From the NCBI GenBank assembly GCA_013399855.1, contig VXAY01002912.1, positions 509,816 to 573,815 on the forward strand: a DNA stretch of 64,000 bases, read 5' to 3'. Below, piece after piece: positions 12,801 to 24,800 of the stretch (positions are counted from its first letter, which is position 1; every line of letters starts with the position of its first letter). Both the position numbers and the translations under genes were made by a program. Under the pieces are notes generated by a model. That model saw only the letters and a list, made by a program, of their open reading frames with translations, searched no databases and was not told where the DNA came from. The stretch is from Oxyruncus cristatus (Eukaryota; Chordata; Aves; Passeriformes; Cotingidae).

Positions 12801-15800
12801 AGGAATGTGTGATCTTGCTGGAGAAGGAGACAGAAAAAGGAGTACCTAAAATAGTCTTTCACCTAATGAGAAAGTATCCAGCAAATGGTTACAGTAAATG
12901 AACAACCCACTGCAAAAAATGAAGATAGCTCATCATTAGATACTTGTGCTTAATGTAGTAAAATTTTGCTCACCAGTAATTTGGATTAATTACAGGTAAA
13001 CAAAGATTTCTAGCAATCTGCAGAATGAATGCTTCCTGCTTGCACAAAGCCAAGGCAGAAAGCTAGCACTAAATGAATCCCAGTTGACAGAATTTACTTT
13101 CTGGAAGACAAGAGCTCAGACCTTATGGTTAAAAGTGTTTTCACCAGTCCACACAAATACAAAGCCAAAGGAGGAGATCCAAACAAATATCATCATGCTT
13201 GGAAGACAATGCAATTTAGGCATGATTTTCTGACAAAAGATACCTTAAGATTCAAAGAAAACTTTCTAAGACAATACACACAGGTAAACCAAGATCAAAC
13301 TTGTGAAATAAGACAGTAGAGACTTTCTGTCTTTCTGTCACCTTCTAGTGGAAGGTGTCCCTGCCTGTGGTGGATCAGTTGGAACGAGAATCTTTAAGGT
13401 CCCTTCCAACCCACACTGTTCTATGACTCTATGAGAGGAATAGGGACACCCAATAGCTGTCATATACAGTAGTTCAAGGTAAATCATCCTACAGCACAGA
13501 GATTCACACTGACGGATACAGAGAGAAGAAAAGAAGCAAGCAGAGGAGGCGCCTACTAGGCCTAAAAACAATGTAGCTTTGCTTCAGTGACCTGATGAGA
13601 TACAGTCTTAAATCAGATTACTGACTGGTGTCACATAAGTAGCTAAAAAGGGGAAACACCACAGGGACTATCACTGATAATGACACGCACATGCCAAAGG
13701 AAGACAGAGAACTACTGTAAAGCAGAGCAGGCAAGTAGGTAACATTACTGATTTTGCTATGCCGTCCACTCCATCCTTCTGTAAGCCACCTTCAAGCTAA
13801 ATATTGTGTAATCACATTAGTTTAGTGCTAAACTCAGCATACAAACCCTCAAAGGGTCACAAACCTGAATAGTCATTTTAATCTGCCCATTACATGATGA
13901 ACCTGCTGATATTTCAACTTGAGGTTAGAAGGAAGTATTAATTCACCAATTTTGCCCCTTCCATTAAGACTGTAAAGACAGCTGCTTATTGTGGCTGCTC
14001 TGATACTCTGAAATCAAATTAAATAGGAAAAACAATCACTTATTTAAATCAAGCAGCTGTCAGATGGTAGCAGTTTCTAATTCTTCACTATCCAATCCAA
14101 ACCAGGGGAATAATTTTCTCTCTGCCAATGTTTGCAAACAACATTTTTTTTGGATCTTTCTGCATTTCCAAAATGAAACCAACAAGCATCAGCTACACAT
14201 TTTAACACATTACCACTGATAAAACCAGGTAGACACATCAGCATAATAATTTGAGTTTTCTTTTGGTCACGCGCTAGAACAAATTGTTCCCAAACTTTCT
14301 GGCCACAACCACTATACTTTTCATGGAGCCTTGCACATAACAGCTCCCTCCCCTTAAATGGTAATGCAATTTATGGATTATAATTTGATCCACAGTCAAA
14401 ATGACTACTAAGCTAATAGTCTGTGTTATCCTTTTCAAATTAACGTGCTCTGTAAGATTCTTCAGTTCTTAAATCTGATCCCATTCCACGTTCTCATGCT
14501 TTTTAACCACTCAGTTTTATGGATCAGCAGAAAGTCTTTTAACTGGTACTTAACCATCTCTCAATCATAGGATCTTTTTCCTGCTACTTCATGGCTGGGT
14601 CACAGAAGGACTATCAGGAACTGTACGCTGCTGCCCAGAACTATAAAGTGGTTTCTTCAAGAAAAGTAGTTCACTGGTTTCTTTGCAATCATAGTTCACT
14701 TATTACCATCCCACCCCTAACTCTCAGATCTGAAACTCGAGAATCTGTACCTGTTTTATGAGGCTGTTTCCAGCCAGCCAGGTCATGGCCTACAATCCTG
14801 AAGAACACTTAAGCACAGCCACCTGGCAACAGGGGCCACGTGTCTGTACCCGCTGCAGGACCCCTCGCCAACTATGTTGCTAAGTTACTTTCTTATGTCA
14901 GTAAGGTGGCTGAGTGATCTGAGAAATACAGTTGCATGAACTTCTCTTATTTCTTTCTTGTGGTATCAGAAAAAGTGACATCTCGTGCCCCTGCAACTCC
15001 AGAGCTCCCCTGGAATCTGACCTTTCCATATTGGTCCTGGAACACTTCTGAAACCACTGCCAAAGTCTGCAAAACAACATGGACTGAACAATTAACAACT
15101 ACAAAACGGTTCAGAGCTTCCTCCATACAAAATTTCCTCCCATAAACAGGATCAATTGACTATCCAAGACTGGATAGCTGTAGAAAGGTTTTCATGGAAA
15201 AAAATGGCAATGTTGTCAGAATAAGACATTCAGAAGAACTCTACAAAGCACAAGAGATATCACACAAAAGATACACAGTCCTGGGGTAGCCAGTATGATC
15301 CCTTTATGCAAGATGCTGTCATAAAATGACCCATAAACTTAGATGATACTGACCTCTTTACAGTAGTTTTCTGTGGCTGCATATATTTAACAGGTAAAAA
15401 AAAAGTTTAAAAAGTAAGTAAAAACTCAGAGAAATGTTAAACATCCAAGGCTCTCTGCAGTGCTGAAGCCAAGTTCAAATTCAGAATTTGTTTTTCCTAA
15501 AAAAAATTCTCAACACAATCTAAACATATTATGAAGCATTTTTAAAGGCTATTCTGAAAAAGTGAGGAAATAATTTATGATCTTAGAGAAATCAGGCAGG
15601 CTGGTAAGAAGACAGAAAGATGTGGGGGAAATAACCCTATAATAACCCTATAAATTAATATCTGTGTAGGAGGCAACTTAAGATCACTTTTCTATATGAA
15701 ACATTTTAAAGGTATGATCAGCCATTATAAACCTAACTATTAGAAGAAAATATTGGCTGCTTTTCAGAGTAAGTATTTTATTGTCAGCCAAATGGCTTGC

Positions 15801-18800
15801 CTAATTCTTGAAAAGGGGAAAGTAACTGAACAAGGTCTTCCATAAGCAGCAGAAGCGATTCTTCTGCATGTTTAACCACTTCAACAGTGTGGTAATTTTC
15901 AACTGCTTCCTCTTCCCTCAAGGCAACCTCTCTTACCACTGCTCTCTTCTGCTCTCCAGCCACGGTCTGGTAAGACTTGCTACAGCCTTTGCCATGTGCT
16001 GCCTGTGCCAGCTGGCTCTTCAACACGTATGGGCCAGCCATCAATAATGTGAAACTCACTAGAACTTCCACACTTGGACCCCTGAAAAGTTCAGTTAAAA
16101 CTAAAAAGAGTTAGAACCAGAAGGGAAGAAAAAAGAATGGAATGAAAGGAGAAACAAGAAAAGGGAGGGAAGTCAGGCAAACATAATCCTATGACCATGC
16201 ATGCACCTGTACTCCAGAAGCTAGTCCTTCCCGAATGTTCTACTATAAAAATGTGTAAAAGAAATGAAGTCCTGTAATTAGGTATTTTTAGCACTAAATG
16301 ATACATTCGAATAAGCGATTGCAGTGATGATTTGTATACCACATTTGATACTTAGTATGCTAAGGTAGCTTACAACTGTAAGGTGATGCTGTGATAAAGT
16401 GGCACCATTCATTTGTAAAATGAATGTTACACAATAGTGTCCATGAAACCTCAGAAGAGTCGGGATGGCTTGTTTACACATTTACTGAACTGGAGAAAGG
16501 ATATAAATAACATTTTCTATTATTGCAATTGACATTTTATTTTTCCTTTTTCCCTTCTTGCAGAATTTGCCTCTTTGCACCAAATGAGGCATAAAAGATA
16601 GCACTTATTTCTTGAGTAGTTAGGTAATTTTCTCTTTCCTTTTCAGAGAGGGAGATACATAGCTTCCCCAAGTCTTAGAAAGAATATTGTATCCATAGTT
16701 TGGTCTGCAAATTGCCCCAGGAGCTCTTCTAGAGACATCATAACTACAATAGCAGTTAAATAAAAGCATTTAATCAAAATAATAGTACAGGTTTTGTTGT
16801 CTGCCTCACCATAGGTGATGGAAGCACAAAATTAAGGGGCAAAAAGTATGCTCTAATTTTAGGCTTCAAAATTGAATCACAGCAAATATACTTCAAAGAA
16901 GTAATTTTTTGCCTGTACACAGCAGCCAAAAGTGCCCATTGTTTCTGCAAATGATACTGAAGGCCTCACAACAGGCACTTAAAAAATAAATGAAAAAATA
17001 GAAGTTAAAGCTGCTTCAGACTTTTCTTTTTTTTTAAGGAATTCTAATTCTGACAGAGTGATTAATAGGTTAGTTCTCCAGGGCAGTATTTAACTATCTT
17101 AAACATCAAATAGTCTTTTCTCTTCCTTTCACACTTTTTTGTCCTTTTGTGCTATCCAGGTTTTGCAGCAAATGAAGTTGGGAGCTCTAGAAACAGCGTA
17201 TTTCTCTTACATACCCATGACCCACCCAGGAAGCAGCAGCATGCAATAATCATGACATGAATTTTTAAACTGGGTTCCAAGGAAGAGTCAATAAATGGCA
17301 AAACAGTAAGGCTGATGTTGATACTAAACAAGTTAGAAGTTTCCATAAAACCCAGAATGACTGGACAAAAAAGATCACGGGAAAGCATCAAAATGCTTTA
17401 ATAAAGGGAAGTCATGCTTCTCAAATCTAGTCAGACTCCTTGGAAGAGTCACCAGGCACAGCAACAAGGCAGTTTAGAGTTGTTAATATAGATCAATTTC
17501 CATAAGGCCTTTGGTAGAAGTCTTTTAAAGAAAAAAACTACAATAGGATAAGCAGTAAGACTCTCGAGTGGAAGAAAATATCAGTTAAAAGACAGAAAAA
17601 TCAAAGCCAGGAATACAGTATTATTAGTTTCCAGAATTCATGTCACCAGGGCATTTCCACAGGCACCTGTGCTCAGTCCTGTATCCTGCTGATACACTGA
17701 CATGTCAGATAAATGATCAAGGAAATGGGGATAAGAAGTGAAATGACAGGGTTTGCTGATGCTGCTCAGCTATTCAAGGACTAAAACTACTGACTATACC
17801 CTGCAGAGGCATCTCATGAGCAACAGAGTGAGAACAAGGCAAATAAATTCAATACAGACTGCAAGGGAAAACATAACCCTAGTTTAACATATTAAATGAC
17901 AGACTCAGAAATGGTATCTCGGAGATGCAAACTACAAAACCAATCCAAGTTTAACAACCAATCCACTTCTATGCTTCTCAGCCTAAAGGTACCTCTTCTT
18001 TACTGAAAGGGTGGTCAAACACTGCAACAGGCTTCCTAAAGAGGTGGCCTATGCCCCATGTTTGTCAGTGTTTAACAGACATTTGCACAACACCCTTAAT
18101 AACATGCTTTAATTTTTAGTCAGCCCTGAATTGGTCAGACAGTTGGACTGGATGATCACCCTTCCAACTGAATTATTCCAGTCTATTCACCAGCTGTTAA
18201 AAAGGCAAACCAAATACTAGGAACTTTCAGGCCAAGAGTAGGAGATGCAATGGAAATTATGACACACAAATCCACGCTGTATACAGCTTTGCTTCCCTTC
18301 ATTTGATCTACTTGAGACAGACAGACACAATGAGGTCTCTCAATTGACTGGTAACATGGAAAAGCTGATTAGGAAAAACTGTTCACTTTCTTCCTACACA
18401 AAAGCAAGGGAATACAAAGTGAAATTGACAGGAGACAGTCGCAAAACCAAACGAGCACAGTCTCCACTCTGATGGGGGATGCTGTGAATGACAGACTTTC
18501 ATATGGGTTCAAAAAACAACTGAACAAGGTCATGGAGGAGAACCAGAGGTGAATGATACCACTTCTCACTCAGAAGCAAAAAAATTACTAGATCCTCACA
18601 AAACATTGTGGGAGGTATCACAGTTGGCTTGTCCTAGCCTTACAGTCTTCATTAGATGCCTACTGGGACAGGGAGGGAAAACAGAAGAGATGTTCGTTAA
18701 ATGGACCTTTAACATGGAATTAGGAAATACTAACAAAAGATCAGAGCAAAACTGTAAAGTTAAAGTAGCACATAAGCAATTTCAGGTCTGCTCCTTATAT

Positions 18801-21800
18801 AGCAAACAACAAAAAACAACAAGAAATAGCATAAATATTGACGTTTTAGTTTGCCAGCTACTTTGGAACTTTTAGATTACCCATTTAAGTTGCTTAAGCC
18901 TGAACTAATGGAGTATTTGACACCAGCATCATGCTTTGCCTCTCTGTAAACCTGACCACTGAACAGGAGTAAATGATGTGTTTGCCTCAGTATTGGCTAT
19001 TCACCTTAAATAAAATTCTTTTTTGACCTCACTCTCCTACCGGTCATTTTCAGTCTCCACCCCAAAGATCCTTTGCCCAGCTGCTTTCTGGTCTTTGCCA
19101 TTTCTGTCCAGAAATCACTGCTACAGTGCCTTTCAAAGTACAGCGCTTTGATTATTATGTTCTTCTCATCTTTTGATTCATCCTCTTTAAACTTTCAGCT
19201 TTAGTTTCTCTAACACAACAGATCGTTGTCAGGTGTGTCACTGCACCAGCTGGCCCCCAATTCTAATCCTTTTGCATTTTAATACCAATTTCTCCAAAGA
19301 CTGATTTGCAGGTTTATTCACCGGTAAGTCTCCAAATCGTAGCCTTTGACCACTTAGCTATGATGCCTTTCTGGACAGGAGGCCAACACACTGCTTTTAA
19401 AGAGAGGCAGTGGAACTGTCCTCACTCACAAGAGCTACTACCTCGAAAGCTGAGCTCTTAAAGTGTTCCCTCTTCCAAGAGACCACAATACAGCTTCACA
19501 GCATTTCCAGTGTTTATCCATGTTAAACAGTAATGCACCTCACTGCTATGTTTGCATAGTTTGTAACTGAAAGCCTAGGGATAAAAGTTTGTTTAAACTC
19601 CTATGCCCCAAAAATGTCTATGACTCCGTATTTGCGTGCCAAAAGAAGCTCATGTGTACTGTGACAAAAGGTTTGCTTCTGTCATGTTCATTCACTCTGC
19701 AAACCGCACATCTTACACATGAGTTTGAATGCCAACAGCTGAACCAAAATGCAGAATTATCAGTAGATCACCTGGAAACATTAAGGATGAAGCCTTCAGG
19801 GAATCGTTACGGAAACTTCCATATAGAAAGTAAATGCCTGTTCAAGATTTATAACAGAAACTCCAGTAGATTTTAATACAGCGAGTGAAGACATTCTTGA
19901 GGTGATATCAAAGAATAAAATCAGGGTTGTTTGTAACCCCACAGGGCTTCTGCTTTACCTTTCATTCAGAGTAAAATCCTACATATTACAGTTTGCTGCA
20001 GGTCAGGTTTTGTTTCATTATTATTCCTAGACCCATATGTGGAGACCGATACAGTAAGATGGTAACACACAGTAAAAAGGTGGCACCTGAAAATGAGGTT
20101 CCTTAAGTATTCCAACCAATTCTGCAATATTTTCATCTTTATTTACTAACGGACTGATGTCTTCAAGAATTTCATTCACCAACTCCAGGTTGTTGTCACT
20201 GACAGCCTCAAGTTTAGAATCTTCCAGTCGCTCATGAGCCTGTAAGATGAAATATACGAGACTATATTGTAAATAAGTTTCAAGAGGTTCCAATCTATAA
20301 ACTTTTAAAGTAATTTCTTGGTGCAATCTTCAGCGGGAAAGCAGAAAAATTGTATATTTTATCTTTATACTGCTGAAGGATTTCACATGTTAAACTATGT
20401 GACCCAACAAACTTCACAAGCAACATCTGTCAGAGAAGCTTGTATGTCCTCATTTCCTGCAACCTCTGCTATATACACCCAGCAGTCCTTTCAGAATAGT
20501 ATAGTGCCTCAGGATTTTTTTCTGCTTCCAGAACCCTGTACAAGCACACCTTCTAGAAGAAGGACAAAAAAAAAGAACTATGGAAGCTCAGAAAAAAAAA
20601 AACCCTCTTCAAGAGAAGCATTTACCCCAGACTCCTCCCATTGAAACACCTTCAAAACAGCGTATCCTAAAGGAAACCCCGCATAATTAAAGGAAGTGCT
20701 ACAGAAGAGTCTGTGACAAAGGCAGCTAACAGCATCCTGGGCTGCATTAAGAGGAGTGTTACCAGAAGGGAGAGTGTTACTCAGCACTGGTTAGGCCACA
20801 AATGGAATAAATACTGTGTACAGTTGTGGACATACTGGTGAGAGCCCAGTGAAGGGCCACCAATATGATTAAGGGTCCGCAGCATCTCACATTTGAGGAA
20901 AGTCTGAGAGAGCTGGGAATGTTCAGCCTGGAGAAGAGAAGGCTCAGGGCGATCTCATTGATGTGTTTAAGAATCTGCAGGTACCTGCAAAAAAAAGATG
21001 GAGCCAGGCTCTTTTCAGTGGGGTCCAGCAACAGCACAGGAGGCAGGGGATACAAACTGAAACACAGGAGCCTCTGTCTGAATATCAGGAAACACTTTTT
21101 CCACTGCGAGGGTGACTGAGCACTGGCACAGGTTGCCCAGAGAGGATGGATCTCACTCCTTCGAGATATTCAAAAGCTGTCTGAATGTGGTCCTGGGCAA
21201 CCAGGCGGTCCTGCTTGAGCAAGTGACCTCCAGAGGGTCCCTTCCAACCTCAACTACACTGTAATTCTTCGACAACTTTTCATCTATTTCTAGAGCTATT
21301 CCTGCAGACACCATCCTTTCCTAAACACTGCAGATCCTGAAATTCATTGAAAGGTAGGAGCTTCAAACAGCAAGAAAAACACCTCATAAATCTGAATACT
21401 TCACTTATTCCAGGTAGTGCTGTATCACAGAATTAGGGGAAAAGGAGGAGGCCAAAAATAACTAAGATTCTCAACACACTCAATCAAGAGTTATTTCCAA
21501 CACCATAGCAACAAGAAATTTAAAAAAGAGCAATCATTTTGGCATATAAAAACCAAACAAATAGCAGATATAATTGAGACTCACCTATATATACTTCCCA
21601 TATATATAATTTGAAGGTATGCACGCACTTGTACTTTCTTATTAGTGCTTTAAAACAGATCTTAAAATAAAATTTTGCTAAAACCAAGAAAACTTTGTTT
21701 CCTGAAATCATCTGAATATTAAATTCTACTTTGTATCTATAAAATGGTATTTCTGCCAGACTGATGATCAAGCTCTGGAAAGGCTAACTTAACATAAAGA

Positions 21801-24800
21801 CATTTCAAACATTCCCCAACACCAACACACACAAACCAAATGACTGTGATTACAAAGTCATAGGAAGCTTGGCACTTACACACATTCTCCTTAATAAGGG
21901 AATGCTGTTTTGTACATAATACATAAAGTGACCAATATCCTTCTTTTAAAGTTTACTTCTTTTACAGCAAGTAAAAATACAAATCTGGTGACTTTTAAAC
22001 ATAATTCAACTGCAGAACCTTTATGATATTAGAGAATATGGGTTATCTTCTTTCTCACACATTCTTTTTAAAATACTACCACTGAGTATAACCTAAATAC
22101 AAATACCCTCACCCTTTGCTCCAAAATCAAGGCCATGTATATAGTAGGGAATGGGAAGTTTTATCAGTGAACAACCTCTGATCCTGTACTATATTGAGGA
22201 ATAGCAGGATATGGAGTGGTATAAATAATTTAAAAAAACAACAAACGGCAATACCTAACTTAGATACTGCAATTTTTTTTTCCCATTTCAATTCATCATT
22301 TCAGAAACAGTGATACTGAATTGAGTCTTTTGCTGCATTTGATATTTATTATATTTGCCAAATTTTCAAATAGTAAGGCTTTTACCTCAAACAATATGAC
22401 ATCCTAAATACTGGACTCAAATTTTATAGATTATTCCTAAGATGTTTCCTTGCTCTGAGTTAGGCATTGTGCTGGTATATTGCAGGCATACAATGCTAAA
22501 AGCAATAGTGTGACTGCAGAAAGAAGATAAAGTTTTGAGGTTCGAAAGAATAGTTAACAATCCAGTAGAAGAGAATTCTGGTAAGACAGTTCAACAGCAA
22601 AGCTGAGTAAACTTCATGCATGTTCCAAGCTCAACAACTATTTTCCAAAAAGCATAATAATTCTAAAGGCTAGTTAGGATTGAACACAAATGTCAGCACA
22701 GGAGTTGAAGTTGTTAAGGGTGGAGAAGATCCAATTGCAGCATTTCAGTATTTAAAGGGGGCTTATAAGAAAGATGGGAAAAACTTGTTAGTAGGGCCCA
22801 TAGAGATAGCACAAGGCATAATTATTTAAAACTAAAAGAGGGTAGACTGGGCTTAGATATAAGGAAGAAAGTTTTTAGGATGAGTGTAGTGAAACACTGT
22901 AAGAGGTTGCTCAGAGTCCAGTCCACCCTGTCCTTGAATGTTTCCAGGGATGGAGCATCTGCAACCTTTCTCTGGGCAAGGTTGAAGATGCCCCTGCTCA
23001 CTGCAGGGGGGTTGGACAAGCTGACCTTTAAGGGTCCCTTCCAACCCAAACTACTCTACAATTCTATAAACATCAGTAAGTAACAGGAAAAAACATTTTA
23101 CAATGATTACAGTTACTTCCCCTTTCTCCTACTACCTATCAAAAAATGGAAAGATACCATTAAAAAACCCTATTCCCAAAAAGATCTGTAATTTCTACCT
23201 TGATGCCTTTATTCTACACAGAAAAAGTGTGAAATTAACTTAACCCAGTTTTAAAAGATCAGCCAAGCTTTGCACTGTAAATATTACAAACTAACTACTA
23301 TGCTGATTGTTTACCTTCATTTTTGTTAAGGACTGAAAAGAAAAAATAACTTTGTATGGCTTGTGGCCCATTTCCCAAAGTTTGTTTTTGTCCTTTATGG
23401 CAAAATTTACATAATGATTAGTCTTAATAACTGGCTAATAAGGGAAAATGAAAATAATTCTGGCCTGCTTTGAAATTATTCTGCCCAAAATAATGTGGAC
23501 ATCTCAGGGTTCTGAGAATTGCTATACACTGTTAAAACTAGCTCTTTTAATAGAAAAACAAGTTTTATGTATTTTTAGGGACAAATAGATATTTGGGACA
23601 ATGGATATTAGGGACAAATGAATATCATGCAAATGTATGAACTACATACACTTCGTGAAATGTGTTTTGAACTTACCCTTATTTAGTTCTGCTGGCTAAG
23701 ACTCAAATTTTTTCCAAAATAATTACAAAAGAAAATATGAATGTGGTCATGCCATGTGAACACAATTTAAACCTTTCAGCATTCTATATAAAGCATGTGT
23801 ACAGTTAAGAATCTGTTTCCATTACAAGCACTTTTTTTAACATCTGCTAGTCATTAAATTCCACATAATTGTAATTGGCCATTAAAGCACAAATTCTTGA
23901 TAGGAAAAAAACTTTGCAATGAACATTTTCTTCATGATAAATAGTAAATTAAAGATGACCTATGCAGCAGATACTTAAACAGTTGTTTCCAACTTCAGCA
24001 AGAAAATGCTTTTACTTACTTTAGTAAATTTAGTACAAAATCCTTCCCTCCACAGTCATCTCACCAGCAGATGAGGCACTTCTATTACTTCTAAGTTTAT
24101 TACTATGCAATGTCTTTGACTTAAAACCAATTTTTGAAACAGCTTAACAGAAGTAAATTCTTCTCTGAATTCTCATGGAAGTTTTCCTTTCCAGATTTTT
24201 ATACTGAGCAAAATCCCTGCACAACAATCCTTTAGCTTTACGGAGTATTTCACACCTGCCCAGAGGGCATTGCTTTCAGATGTCTATTCCTATTAAAGAC
24301 ACAGCTGCATTTAAGTTAACTGGGTTTTCCTCATGAAAGGAGCTTTTTTTTATGAAGTAAAATTAAGAAAGAATGTAAGTGCCATACAATATTTGACTGC
24401 ATTTCCTACTGGTAAGACCAGCTACGTTTTAATTACAGAGTCCAAAGATTTTTTGCAAATATTACCTTATGTATTTATAATTGATTGCTACCATCTATAA
24501 ATAAAAGATTTTCATAACCCAAGACCAAAACTAAGGATAGTTGATGTCTCAGAGAGCTGACAATCAAAGGTAACAGCATTATTCAGACACCCAGGAAAGA
24601 GCATGGAGACAATATTTTCCTGGGCTGATCACAAAGTAATTCTGAACTAAAGACAAAAAGAAAACTTGTTTATGCCATGGAAGAAAGAAGGTTAGTGCTC
24701 TCACTTTTCATCTTTGGCAAAAATGCTAAAAGTCAGAAGGCATATGGGTTTTGCACACAACAGTGGTTACAAGACTGCATTAAAATCAACTGCCTCTAAT

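Larger units (their letters stand above)
12559..20086 (-). other. PALS2: PALS2 intron between coding exons 2 and 3, with CR1 copies
   Basis: A 7528-bp phase-0 intron with donor CAG|GTGCCA. It holds a short CR1 3' end at 13326-13436 and an ancient CR1-like LINE at about 17390-18660, both antisense to PALS2. A 12-bp unit (AATAACCCTAT-like) is duplicated near 15630-15655. An unexplained minus-strand open frame at 15784-16112 is discussed in the findings. Confidence 0.85.
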
